From CAZGTQ01 sp964528575 (lineage in GTDB: Bacteria; Planctomycetota; UBA1135; GCA-002686595), in contig CAZGTQ010000002.1 in the NCBI GenBank assembly GCA_964528575.1, positions 1 through 10,081 on the forward strand: a stretch of DNA of 10,081 bases, read 5' to 3'. The translations under genes were made by a program, and so were the position numbers. The notes beneath the pieces are model-generated. The model ran no database searches. It saw only the letters and a program-made list of their open reading frames with translations, and was not told the origin of the DNA. Position 1 is the stretch's first letter; the number at the start of each line of letters is the position of its first letter. Shown piece after piece: positions 1-9,210 of the stretch.

Positions 1-1
1 C

Positions 2-712
2 GCGCTCCTGTTCGCTCGCGAAGGCGCACGCGTCGTCGCCGTCGACGTCGACGAGAGCGGCGGCCGGCGCACCGTCGCCGACGTCGAAGCGGCCGGCGGC
101 GAAGCGCTCTTCGTGCGCGCCGACGTGTCGCGCGCCGCCGAGTGCGAGGCGATGGTCGCCGCCGCGGAGGAGCGCTTCGGGCGGCTCGACGTGCTGTTCA
201 ACAACGCGGGGATCATGCTCTCCGACGACGGGGACGCGGTCGCGACCGACGAGGACACGTGGGACCGCACGATGAGCGTGAACCTCAAGGGCGTGTTCCT
301 CGGGTGCAAGTACGGCGTGCCCGCGCTGCGGCGCGCCGGCGGGGGCTCGATCGTCAACACCGCATCGTTCGTCGCGCTGCTCGGCGCGGCGACGCCGCAG
401 CTCGCGTACACGGCGAGCAAGGGCGGCGTCCTCGCGATGACGCGCGAGCTCGCCGTGATCCACGCGCGCGAGAACATCCGCGTCAACGCGCTGTGCCCGG
501 GGCCGCTGCGCACGGAGCTCCTCATGAAGTTCCTCGACACCGACGCGAAGCGGCAGCGCCGGCTCGTCCACGTCCCGATGGGCCGCTTCGGCGAGGCGAG
601 CGAGATGGCCAAGGCCGCGCTCTTCCTCGCCTCGGACGACTCGTCCTACCTGACCGGCGCCACGTTCACGGTCGACGGCGGCATCACGGCGGCCTACGTG
701 ACGCCGGAGTAG
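2..712 (+). CDS. SDR-family NAD(P)-dependent oxidoreductase, 5' end missing
   Basis: This is the C-terminal 236 residues of a classical short-chain dehydrogenase/reductase; the frame is open from base 2, so the true start lies left of the window. Family members move hydride between NAD(P) and an alcohol/ketone pair in the cytoplasm. The nucleotide-binding Gly-rich loop (TGxxxGIG) is off the edge; the window opens in the following helix and the second strand (ARVVAVDVD). Visible landmarks, numbered from base 2, are the conserved Asp-Val after strand 3, NNAG at 67-70, active-site Asn94 (MSVNLKG), Ser122, Tyr136 and Lys140 (YTASK), the PG motif at 166-167, and the usual C-terminal TGATFTVDGG. 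The catalytic tetrad is therefore complete. It resembles glucose 1-dehydrogenase or 3-oxoacyl-ACP reductase-like SDRs, but the substrate cannot be told from sequence. The YkvA-like gene follows 46 bases downstream on the same strand. Confidence 0.94.
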   Translation, partial: ALLFAREGARVVAVDVDESGGRRTVADVEAAGGEALFVRADVSRAAECEAMVAAAEERFGRLDVLFNNAGIMLSDDGDAVATDEDTWDRTMSVNLKGVFLGCKYGVPALRRAGGGSIVNTASFVALLGAATPQLAYTASKGGVLAMTRELAVIHARENIRVNALCPGPLRTELLMKFLDTDAKRQRRLVHVPMGRFGEASEMAKAALFLASDDSSYLTGATFTVDGGITAAYVTPE

Positions 713-717
713 GAACT

Positions 718-757
718 CCCCCGTAGAAGCGCCCCCGCCCCCGTCCTATCGACCCCC
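718..757. repeat. Cluster of four C5 runs (G5 on the minus strand)
   Basis: Runs of exactly five C lie at 718-722, 732-736, 738-742 and 753-757, ending one base before the ATG of the YkvA-like gene. The spacers are 9, 1 and 10 bases. On the minus strand this is four G5 runs, the pattern of a long-loop G-quadruplex; the plus strand could form an i-motif. The outer loops are longer than canonical G4 loops, so folding is uncertain. A general GC-rich composition is the alternative explanation. Confidence 0.4.
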
Positions 758-758
758 G

Positions 759-1103
759 ATGCAGGGCTTCTCCGAAGGCTCGTTCTGGACCAAGGTCCGC
801 CGCCACGCCGTGCGCGCCGGGGGCGAGCTCGTCCGCAAGGCGCTCCAGCTCTACTACGCGGCGAAGGAGCCGACGACGCCGACCTGGGCGAAGACGACGA
901 TCTACTCCGCGCTCGCCTACTTCGTGATGCCGGCCGACGCGATCCCGGACGTGGTCCCGGTCGCGGGGTACGCCGACGACCTCGCGACGCTCGCCGCCGC
1001 GATCGCCGTCTGCGCCAGGTGCATCACGCCCGAGGTGCGCGCCAAGGCCGAGCACGAATGGCGGAAGTGGTTCGGCTCCGCCGAGCGCGCGACGAGCGAG
1101 TGA
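759..1103 (+). CDS. YkvA/DUF1232 family small protein
   Basis: This 114-residue protein carries the diagnostic YkvA (DUF1232) core at residues 54-74: Tyr54-Phe55, then Pro58, Asp60, Ile62-Pro63-Asp64, Pro67, Gly70 and the Asp73-Asp74 pair (YFVMPADAIPDVVP, then GYADD). The family is widespread and its biochemical role is not established. The two hydrophobic stretches around the core (about 46-57 and 66-87) suggest membrane association, which is inference. The N-terminal 40 residues are basic and helical-looking, and the C-terminus is charged. The ATG at 759 is the first plausible start and gives a normal family length. No Shine-Dalgarno sequence is visible before it; instead the 46-base gap after the dehydrogenase stop contains four runs of five C. 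The gene converges on the aldehyde dehydrogenase gene with 4 bases between stops. Confidence 0.9.
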   Translation: MQGFSEGSFWTKVRRHAVRAGGELVRKALQLYYAAKEPTTPTWAKTTIYSALAYFVMPADAIPDVVPVAGYADDLATLAAAIAVCARCITPEVRAKAEHEWRKWFGSAERATSE

Positions 1104-1107
1104 CCCG

Positions 1108-2472
1108 TCACGGCGACAGGCGCAGGTGCACCGCCTTGCGGCGCGTCAGCGTCCAGAAGCCGTAGCGCGAGAGCGTCGTCCCGCGGCCGCTGTCGCGCAC
1201 GCCCGTCCACGGCAGCGCCGGGTCGAGATAGTCGCAGCGGTTCATGTACACCGTGCCTGCGTCGAGCTCGCGCGCGAAGCGCTCGGCGCGCTCGAGGTCG
1301 CGCGTCCACACCGACGCGGTCAGGCCGTAGCGGCTGTCGTTCATGCGCGCGAGCGCCTCGTCGTCGCCGCTCACCGCGCGACACGGGACGAGCGGACCGA
1401 ACGTCTCGTCCTGCATCACGTCGCTGTCGTGCGGGCAGTCGGCGAGCACCGTCGCCTGGAACGCGTGGCGGTCCAGGCGCTCCCCGCCCGCGAGCACCTT
1501 CGCACCCCGGCGCACCGCGTCGCGCACCTGCTCCTCGACCAGAACCGCCGCCCTCGCGTGCGCGAGCGGACCGAGCGTCGTCGACTCGACCATCGGATCG
1601 CCCGTGCGGTACGCGCGCACCGCCTCGCACGCGCGGTCGAGGAACTCGTCGTACAGCTTGCGATGCACGTAGACGCGCTCGACCGCGCAACACGACTGGC
1701 CGGCGTTGTAGCACGCGCCCTCGACGACGTTCGGCACGACGAAGTCGAGGTCCGCGTCCTGGGCGACGTACGCCGGGTCCTTGCCGCCGAGCTCGAGCCC
1801 GACGCCGACGAAGCGGCCCGCCGCGGCTTCGTGCACCGCTCGTCCGCCCTCGACCGAGCCCGTGAACGCGACGTGGTCGATGCGCTCGTCGCCGACGAGC
1901 CGCACGGTCGCGGCGTGCGTCAGCACGAGGCTCGTCACGAGGCCCGGCGGGTCGAGCTCGCCGAACGCGCGCTCGAAGTGCTGGCCTACGAGCGGCGTCG
2001 TCGCGCTGTGCTTGAGCAGCACGACGTTGCCCGCGACGAGCGCCGGGATGACGACGTTGACCGGCAGGAGGAGCGGGTAGTTCCACGCCGCGATGTTCAG
2101 CACGACGCCGAGCGGCTCGTGCTCGATGCGCCGCACGAGGCCTGGCTTGGGCGGCAGCTCGTCGGGAGCGAGCGCGTCCGCCGCGATCGCCAGCATGTGC
2201 TCGGCCCGCTCGAAGAACGTGCGCACCTCGGCGCGCGCCTCGACGATCGGCTTGCCCATCTGCCGCGTCACGTCGCGGGCGATCTCCTCGGCGTGGTCGC
2301 GGAACCAACCGAGGCCCGCGCTCACGCGACGCACGCGCTCGTCGACCGGCACCCGCCGCCACGCCTTCTGGGTCGCGACCGCCAGCGCGAGGTCGTGCTC
2401 GACGTCCTCGGGCTCGTCGTAGGGAACCTCGCAGGTCGGCTCGCCGGTGTACGGGTTCGGTGCGCGCAGCAT
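1108..2472 (-). CDS. NAD(P)-dependent aldehyde dehydrogenase
   Basis: This 454-residue cytoplasmic enzyme oxidises an aldehyde to the acid with NAD(P)+. All hallmark residues are present: oxyanion Asn131 (AAWNYPLLLP), cofactor Lys154 (LLKHS), the FTGSVEGG nucleotide loop at 203-210, general base Glu227 (LELGGKDP), nucleophile Cys261 in GQSCCAVERVYV, and Glu356 in DETFGP. The C-terminus has the NRCDYLDPALPWTG and DSGRG segments (411-431). Its length matches the short succinate-semialdehyde-dehydrogenase-like subgroup, and family resemblance ends there: the aldehyde is unknown. The ATG at 2472 begins MLRAPNPYTGE, a typical N-terminus for this subgroup, but no clear Shine-Dalgarno precedes it. 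It is divergent from the propeller gene, with 47 bases between the two start codons, and tail-to-tail with the YkvA-like gene. A link to the upstream dehydrogenase (alcohol to aldehyde to acid) is possible but not shown, since they lie on opposite strands. Confidence 0.95.
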   Translation of the reverse strand: MLRAPNPYTGEPTCEVPYDEPEDVEHDLALAVATQKAWRRVPVDERVRRVSAGLGWFRDHAEEIARDVTRQMGKPIVEARAEVRTFFERAEHMLAIAADALAPDELPPKPGLVRRIEHEPLGVVLNIAAWNYPLLLPVNVVIPALVAGNVVLLKHSATTPLVGQHFERAFGELDPPGLVTSLVLTHAATVRLVGDERIDHVAFTGSVEGGRAVHEAAAGRFVGVGLELGGKDPAYVAQDADLDFVVPNVVEGACYNAGQSCCAVERVYVHRKLYDEFLDRACEAVRAYRTGDPMVESTTLGPLAHARAAVLVEEQVRDAVRRGAKVLAGGERLDRHAFQATVLADCPHDSDVMQDETFGPLVPCRAVSGDDEALARMNDSRYGLTASVWTRDLERAERFARELDAGTVYMNRCDYLDPALPWTGVRDSGRGTTLSRYGFWTLTRRKAVHLRLSP

Positions 2473-2505
2473 GGGAGGCTCACGGTATCGTGGCGCGCGC
2501 CCCCA

Positions 2506-2512
2506 GAGGGAG
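2506..2512 (+). promoter_or_regulatory. Shine-Dalgarno for the beta-propeller gene
   Basis: GAGGGAG lies 7 bases before the ATG at 2520. It supports that ATG over the in-frame GTG at 2460, which would overlap the divergent aldehyde dehydrogenase gene by 13 bases and add 20 residues before the hydrophobic N-terminus. Confidence 0.7.
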
Positions 2513-2519
2513 CACCGCC

Positions 2520-3335
2520 ATGCCCTTCGTCGCTCTCGTCGCTCTCGCCATTCTCGCCCAGGACCCGCCCCGGATCGCGCCTGCCGACGAGCGCCGCGAG
2601 GCGTTCCTGTCGGTGAGCAGGAAGTATGCCGGCGCCGACACCGTCGGCCTGTACCTGCTCTCCCTCGAGGGCGGGACCCGGCGGATCTGGGACGGCGAGC
2701 CTTACGACGCCCGCGCCCTGCCCGACCGCTCGGTCCTGGTCGTCGAGCGCTGGACCGGCCGCGTGCTCGGCTTCGACCGCGAGGGCGAGCAAGTGTTCGC
2801 CGCGAGCGGTATCGCCGAGCCGGTCGACGTCGAGCTGGCGGCCGACGGCTCGATCCTGGTCGTCGCCAACGGCGCGAACGCGATCCTCGTCCTCGACCCC
2901 GAGACCGGCGCGGTCCGCCGGCGCTTCGGCGGCCTCTCCGACCCCTTCGACGCCGCGCCGCTCCCCGACGGCGGGATCCTCGTCGCCGACTCCGGGCGCG
3001 ACCGCGTTCTCGAGCTCGGCCCCGACGGCGCCGAGCGCTGGAGCATCCGCACCGGCGACTTCCCCAACACGGTCGAGCGGCTCGCGAACGGCAACACGCT
3101 CGTCACGTTCTGGTCCTCGGGCGAGGTGCACGAGTACGACCGCGCCGGCCGCCGCACGTGGAGCGTCGACGTCGGCGGGACGGTCTACCGCGCGCTGCGC
3201 CTGCCCGACGGCGACACGCTCGTGTGCGACGGCGGCGGCGGCCGGCTCGTGCGCGTCGGCCCGGACGGCGCGACGAAGAGCGTCGAGCGCTTCCAGCCGC
3301 GCTGCGTCGATTACGAGCCCGTCCTCGACTTCTGA
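2520..3335 (+). CDS. Probable exported beta-propeller protein (NHL/PQQ-like repeats)
   Basis: The 271-residue product starts with a short hydrophobic segment (residues 2-13, MPFVALVALAILA) followed by QDPP, which reads as a signal peptide although it lacks the usual basic n-region. The rest is built from repeats of about 40 residues, each opening with a turn such as LPDG or AADG followed by a strand (ILVV, ILVA, TLVT, TLVC) and a second strand ending in a D/G-rich hairpin. Repeat openings fall near residues 68, 108, 149, 189 and 229. A half repeat at 42-60 (VGLYLLSLEGGTRRIWDG) could pair with the last one to close a ring of about six blades. Such propellers are mostly binding or scaffold modules; a few are lyases or lactonases, and no catalytic motif is visible here. 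The hydrolase-like gene follows 23 bases downstream, so co-transcription is likely and the two may act together outside the cytoplasm. Confidence 0.85.
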   Translation: MPFVALVALAILAQDPPRIAPADERREAFLSVSRKYAGADTVGLYLLSLEGGTRRIWDGEPYDARALPDRSVLVVERWTGRVLGFDREGEQVFAASGIAEPVDVELAADGSILVVANGANAILVLDPETGAVRRRFGGLSDPFDAAPLPDGGILVADSGRDRVLELGPDGAERWSIRTGDFPNTVERLANGNTLVTFWSSGEVHEYDRAGRRTWSVDVGGTVYRALRLPDGDTLVCDGGGGRLVRVGPDGATKSVERFQPRCVDYEPVLDF

Positions 3336-3358
3336 TCCACGCAGGCCAGCGTCCCACC

Positions 3359-5242
3359 GTGCTCCTCGCCCTCGCCGCGCTCGTCCTCGCAGCGCCCGCC
3401 CCCGACCTGCGCACGCACGGCGCGCGCTCGCTCGAAGGCCCGTTCCCGCTCGTCTTCGAGGGCGACGTCGGTGCGTGGAGCGAGCGGCGCGAGAGCGTGC
3501 GCCGCCGCGTCTTCGTCGCCGCCGGCCTGTGGCCACTGCCGCCGCGCGCGCCGGCGCGCGCCGCGTACCACGGCCGCGACGAACGCGACGGCTTCGCCGT
3601 CGAGAGCGTGCGCTTCGCGACGTTCCCCGGCCGCTACGTCGCGGGCCGCGTGTTCACGCCGCACCCGCCGGGCGGCGAGGCGGCGCCGGCCGTGCTCGCG
3701 CTGCCCGACCACGACGGCAGCGCGGACGAGCTCTGCGTCGCGCTCGCGCGCGCGGGCCTGGTCGTCCTGCGCTGCGACCCGCCGCCTCGCGCGTGCGGCG
3801 CCGGCTTCGGCGACGCGGACGCGGAGCTGGGCCTGCAGAGCGCGTTCGGCGTGCGCGCGTACGACGCGCTGTGCGCGTTCGAGCTGCTCGCGCGCCGACC
3901 GGACGTCGACGCGCGCCGCATCGGCGCGCTCGGCGGCACGCACGCTCTCGTCCTGTGCGCGCTCGACGAGCGGCCGGCGGCGGCGTTCGCGACCGTGCTC
4001 GACCGACCGGGCCTGCAGCACGGCTGCGCGTGCGAGAACGCCTCGCACCTGCGCGTCGGGACGGGGAGCGCAGAGCTGGCGGCGCTCGTCGCGCCGCGGC
4101 CGCTCGCGCTCGCGTGCGGGGACCAGCGGGCGGACGAGCGCGCGGACGGCATCGCGGACGAGCTGCGCGCGATCTGGAGCCTCTACGGAGCGCCGCACCG
4201 CGTCGCGGCCGAGTCCGGCGACGCGCGCTGGCCCGTCGCCTTCTTCGCGGACGCGCTCGGGCTCGCCGTCGCGCTGCCGCCCGTCGAGCGCCCGTTCGCG
4301 CCGCTCGCCGAGCCCGAGCCCCTGCCGCCGCCGTCCGACGCGAAGGACGTCGCCGAGGTGCGCGCGTCGATGGACGCGACGGCGCGGGACCAGCGCGCGG
4401 CGCTCAAACCGCACGATCCCGCGCGCCTCGCGGTCTTCCGGCGCTTCGTCGGCGGCGCGCTCGAAGTGCTCGTGCCGAGCGCGCTGCCCGCCCGCGGCAC
4501 CGTCGCGGCGAGCGCGTCGAGCGTCGAGGAGCGCGGCTTCGCGCGCGTCGAGCGGCTCGTGCTCGAGCGCACCGAGCCCGCGGCGATCGTCGGCGCGGGA
4601 CCGGGCGCGTTCGTCCGCGGCGCGCTCGCACTGCCGCGCGACTTCGCCGGCACGGTCGTCGTCGCGGTGAGCGAGCGCGGCGCGCCGCCCGCGTTCACGA
4701 GCGAGGCGCTCGCGCGCGGCGTCGCGGTGCTCGCGATCGAGCCGCTCCTCGCCCGCGAGGGCGCCGGCGCGTTCCTGCCGGTCGACGCGCGCCACGCACA
4801 GAGCCCGGCGTTCACGTGGGGTTTCAACCCGACGCTGTTCGCCTGGCGCGTGCATGACGTGCTGACGGCGATCGGCTACGCGCGCGATCTCGGCGGAGCC
4901 ACGCGCGTCGTGCTCGCGGGCGACGGCGCGCTGGGACGGGTCGCGCTCTGGGCGAGCGCGCTCGCCGGCGATGTGGTCGCGCGCACGGCGCTCGACTGGA
5001 CGTGGAGCGAGGAGCGCGCCCCCGCTCTCGACGACCCCGCGATGCTGCCGGGCCTCGCGAAGTACGGCGGCGATCCCTCCGTCGCCGCGCTCTGCGCTCC
5101 GCGCCCGCTGCTCCTCGTCGGCGCGAGCGAGGCGCCCGCGACGCCCGCCGCGGCCTACGCGGCCGCGGGCGCGCCGAGCGCGCTCGCCGCGAGCACGTCG
5201 GCGTCGCCGCGCGAGCTGCTCGACTGGCTCACCGCACCCTGA
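3359..5242 (+). CDS. Probable exported tandem alpha/beta-hydrolase-like protein, apparently lacking catalytic serines
   Basis: The product is 627 residues from a GTG at 3359, chosen because it begins directly with a hydrophobic export-type segment (LLALAALVLAAPAP). An in-frame CTG at 3332 that overlaps the previous stop is a weaker alternative. Two hydrolase-like domains follow. Domain 1 (about 50-310) has the family framework: PAVLALPDHDG, VDARRIGALGGTHA at the nucleophile elbow (about 183-195) and LVAPRPLALACGDQ (Asp255). The elbow that is GxSGG in active relatives reads G189-A-L191-G-G, and the segment where the catalytic His is expected reads SGDARWP (286-292). Domain 2 (about 370-627) has FTWGFNPTLFAWRVHDVLTA (485-504) and MLPGLAKYGG (562-571), segments typical of planctomycete acetyl-xylan-esterase-like proteins, but its elbow reads G521-D-G-A-L-G. 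No GxSxG is visible. By descent it is an esterase-like hydrolase; by residues it is probably inactive. It is co-oriented with the propeller gene. Confidence 0.8.
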   Translation: MLLALAALVLAAPAPDLRTHGARSLEGPFPLVFEGDVGAWSERRESVRRRVFVAAGLWPLPPRAPARAAYHGRDERDGFAVESVRFATFPGRYVAGRVFTPHPPGGEAAPAVLALPDHDGSADELCVALARAGLVVLRCDPPPRACGAGFGDADAELGLQSAFGVRAYDALCAFELLARRPDVDARRIGALGGTHALVLCALDERPAAAFATVLDRPGLQHGCACENASHLRVGTGSAELAALVAPRPLALACGDQRADERADGIADELRAIWSLYGAPHRVAAESGDARWPVAFFADALGLAVALPPVERPFAPLAEPEPLPPPSDAKDVAEVRASMDATARDQRAALKPHDPARLAVFRRFVGGALEVLVPSALPARGTVAASASSVEERGFARVERLVLERTEPAAIVGAGPGAFVRGALALPRDFAGTVVVAVSERGAPPAFTSEALARGVAVLAIEPLLAREGAGAFLPVDARHAQSPAFTWGFNPTLFAWRVHDVLTAIGYARDLGGATRVVLAGDGALGRVALWASALAGDVVARTALDWTWSEERAPALDDPAMLPGLAKYGGDPSVAALCAPRPLLLVGASEAPATPAAAYAAAGAPSALAASTSASPRELLDWLTAP

Positions 5243-5275
5243 CGTTCCCGGATCGCTCCGGCACGTGCTTCGCGT

Positions 5276-7074
<1,799 letters not shown>

Positions 7075-7078
<4 letters not shown>

Positions 7079-7755
7079 CGCGCGATCTCCCGCGCGCGCG
7101 CGACCGCGCGCTGCAGCGCCTTGCGCGCCGCGCCCTCCGTCAGCCCGAGCGCCGCAGCGATCGCGTCCGCGGGCTCGCCGCGCAGGTGGCGCGCGAGCAG
7201 CTCGCGGTCGCGCGGCGCGAGCCGCAGGAGCAGGAGCGCCAGCCGGTCGCGCTCCTCGTCCGACAGCGCGCGCTCGAGCGGCGTCTCGACGCGCTCGCTC
7301 GTCGCCACGGCGCGCCGCTCCTCCCGACCGCGCGCGGCGCGCTCCTGCTCCGCCCGGTCGCCCGCCTTCCAACGCACGCGCTGGGCGAGCAGCGCGAGGA
7401 AGCGGCCGCGCGTCTCGAAGCGCACGCTCGCGAGCTGCGGCCACAGGTCGCCGAGGACCGACTGGACGAGATCGCCCGTGTCGACGAAGCGCCGCAGCGC
7501 GCGCGAGATCGCTCCCCCGCCGAGCTGCATCAGGTCGGCGAGGAAGAACGCGACGAACTCGTCCGCGAGCCCCGGATCGCGCTCCGCGGCCGCGTGGACG
7601 GCGGCGAGCACGGCGTCCTCGAGGTCGGCGCCCGCGGCGCGCCGTTCCCGCGCGAGCTCCAGCGCCGCGCCCCCAGCCAGCAGCGCCGCGCTGCGCGGCC
7701 CGAGCCGGGCGCGCGCGAAACGCTCGAAGTCGGACGGCGGTGCGGACGCGTGCAT
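7075..7755 (-). CDS. ECF-type RNA polymerase sigma factor, partner of the downstream kinase
   Basis: From the ATG at 7755 the product is 226 residues. An in-frame GTG at 7794 would add 13 residues (MSNGRARLLSLVQ); neither start has a Shine-Dalgarno. Numbering from the ATG, residues 1-75 are an extension of unknown role, sigma region 2 covers about 77-140 (ISRALRRFVDTGDLVQS, with DLVQ at 95-98, then FETRGRFLALLAQRVRWKA for -10 binding and melting), and region 4 covers about 165-225 (LAPRDRELL and a helix-turn-helix, AIAAALGLTEGAARKALQRA). It would direct RNA polymerase to a dedicated promoter set. In planctomycetes several ECF groups are encoded beside Ser/Thr kinases and lack a classical anti-sigma factor, with the kinase as presumed regulator; that fits here. 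Region 2.1 looks short and divergent. The transporter gene ends 66 bases upstream on the same strand, or 27 if the GTG is used. Confidence 0.85.
7087..7091 (-). promoter_or_regulatory. Shine-Dalgarno for the kinase gene, inside the sigma-factor gene
   Basis: On the minus strand GGGAG sits 8 bases before the ATG at 7078, within the last codons of the sigma-factor gene. With the ATGA stop/start overlap it supports coupled translation of the two genes and fixes the kinase start. Confidence 0.6.
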
Positions 7756-7799
7756 CTGGACGAGAGAGAGGAGCCGGGCGCGCCCATTGGACACGCGAT

Positions 7800-7812
7800 C
7801 GGCGGAAATCGC
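7800..7812 (-). promoter_or_regulatory. Shared 13-base element upstream of the first sigma gene
   Basis: Read on the minus strand this is GCGATTTCCGCCG, ending 44 bases before the ATG at 7755. The identical 13 bases, same orientation relative to the gene, lie 45 bases before the ATG at 9300 of the other sigma factor. It could be a common promoter element or operator. The element sits only 5 bases before the alternative GTG at 7794, which argues for the ATG start. Coincidence is possible because the sequence is mostly G and C. Confidence 0.3.
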
Positions 7813-7821
7813 CCGACCGAG

Positions 7822-9210
7822 TCAATCCGCCAGGCGCGCGAGCACCGGCCGCGCTCGCCAGCGCAGCCAGGCGGTCTGGAGCACGCCGCCCAAGGTGAAC
7901 GCGCCGAGGGCGTAGTGGATCGCTGGGAGATCGCTCCAGAGCACGCCGAGCGCGAGCACGAGGATCGCGACGACGAGGTACAGCGCGACCGCCTCGGTGA
8001 TGCCGCGCGTGCGGCCGCCGTGGACGAGCGCGCCCTGGTAGAGGTTCTGGATCGCGCCGTACGCGGGCATGAGCACGCCGACGGCGAGGGCGGAGCTCGC
8101 GAGCGCGGTGAGCGGCTCCGACAACCCGGTGACGTCGCCGAACCACAGCGGCGCGAGCGGCGTCGCGACGAAGACGACGAGGATCCCGCTCGTCGCGAGC
8201 GCGAGACGGCGCGCGAACGTGCGCAACGCGCTCACCGCTCCCGGTCGGCCGAGCAGCGTCACCACGACCTCGTTGAACGCGAAGCCGATGCTGCGCAGCA
8301 AGAACAAGAGGCCCCACACGGCGGGCCAGGCCGTGAGCGAAGGCAAGGCCATCGGCATGCGCGTCATCGCGGCGGCGCCGAGCGGCTGGATCAGCAGCGT
8401 GAGCAGCGGCGTCGTCGCGAGCGGCACGTAGAAGCGCAGGAACGAGGCTCGGGTCAGCGGCTCGCCCCCGCCGTGCTCGGGCAGCGCGCGCACGACCGGC
8501 CGCACGGCGAGCGCGACGAAGAGCGCCTCGACCAGCACGCCCGCCGAGACCGCGACCGTCCCGACCGCGATGCCCGCGAAGTCCGTCAGCAGTGCGCCTC
8601 CGACGAGCGTGCCGGCGAACGCGACGAGGCGCACCGCCGTGCCGACGCCGACGATGCGCGAGCGGCCGTAGCGGATCAGCACGCCCTGCTGGAAGCGCCG
8701 GTGCGCGATCGCCCACGTCCACAGCGTCATCAGGCGCAGGCCCGTCCGCGCCGGCTCGACGAGCTGCGGCGGGAGGTTGAAGACGTCGCGCGCGAGCGGG
8801 TCGAACAGCGGCGTGAACGCGACCGCGGCGTGCGCGACGGTCAGCGCCGCGCCCGCGGCCATCGTGAAACGGTAGAGCTTCGCGTAGCTCGGCCGGTCGC
8901 GCACCAGCGCCGTCGACGCGGCGAGCAGCATCATGATCGGCGCCTCGATCACGAGCGCGACGGGCAACACGAGCGAGCCGTACGCGGCGAGGCTCGTCTC
9001 CCCGATCGGCATGCGCACGACGACCGCGGCGAACAGCGGCGTCTCCACGCCCATGAGCAGCCAGCTCGCGGCGAGCGGCCACCACAGGCGCAGGACCTGG
9101 CGCGTCGTGACCGGCTCGGCGGCCAGCGCGCCCGCTGCGGCGGGCGCGGAAGCGGCCTGGGAGATCGTCCTGGAGGAGCTCACGGTGCGGTGCGGCGAAT
9201 CGGCGATCAT
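7822..9210 (-). CDS. MATE/MOP-superfamily-like membrane transporter
   Basis: The 462-residue protein (ATG at 9210; an upstream in-frame GTG at 9234 would add 8) is almost wholly hydrophobic after an Ala/Ser-rich cytoplasmic leader of about 35 residues, with roughly 10-12 membrane helices. The MOP fold is supported by an internal repeat: the segment starting LRLWWPLAASWLL (about 40-77) matches LRFYVPLATTPLL (about 258-295) without gaps at a constant offset of 218 residues, both ending in RMP...SL.A. This is how MATE efflux pumps and lipid-linked oligosaccharide flippases are built. Family members exchange drugs or cations for Na+ or H+, or flip lipids; the eukaryotic ANK proteins are related and export small anions. 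The substrate here is unknown. It is divergent from the second sigma gene and upstream of the sigma/kinase pair on the same strand, so it may be co-transcribed with them. Confidence 0.85.
   Translation of the reverse strand: MIADSPHRTVSSSRTISQAASAPAAAGALAAEPVTTRQVLRLWWPLAASWLLMGVETPLFAAVVVRMPIGETSLAAYGSLVLPVALVIEAPIMMLLAASTALVRDRPSYAKLYRFTMAAGAALTVAHAAVAFTPLFDPLARDVFNLPPQLVEPARTGLRLMTLWTWAIAHRRFQQGVLIRYGRSRIVGVGTAVRLVAFAGTLVGGALLTDFAGIAVGTVAVSAGVLVEALFVALAVRPVVRALPEHGGGEPLTRASFLRFYVPLATTPLLTLLIQPLGAAAMTRMPMALPSLTAWPAVWGLLFLLRSIGFAFNEVVVTLLGRPGAVSALRTFARRLALATSGILVVFVATPLAPLWFGDVTGLSEPLTALASSALAVGVLMPAYGAIQNLYQGALVHGGRTRGITEAVALYLVVAILVLALGVLWSDLPAIHYALGAFTLGGVLQTAWLRWRARPVLARLAD

Noticed and set aside
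1100..1111. GTGAC-CC-GTCAC palindrome at the convergent stops
   Set aside because: Two facing TGA stops automatically create most of this symmetry. A five-base stem with a two-base loop and no T tract is not a credible terminator.
1126..2616. Long plus-strand open frame of 496 codons opposite the aldehyde dehydrogenase
   Set aside because: The product is a low-complexity Arg/Ala/Val/Asp mixture without motifs, while the minus strand encodes a complete aldehyde dehydrogenase. It is a by-product of GC-rich third positions.
2447..3358. Extension of the hydrolase-like frame upstream to 2447
   Set aside because: This part is Arg-rich junk in a second frame over the propeller gene. The hydrolase-like sequence becomes protein-like only from the GTG at 3359, with an export-type segment.
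5248..5261. CCGGA-TCGC-TCCGG hairpin between the convergent hydrolase-like and kinase genes
   Set aside because: The stem is only five base pairs and no T run follows on either strand. It might contribute to termination, but the support is too weak to list as a terminator.
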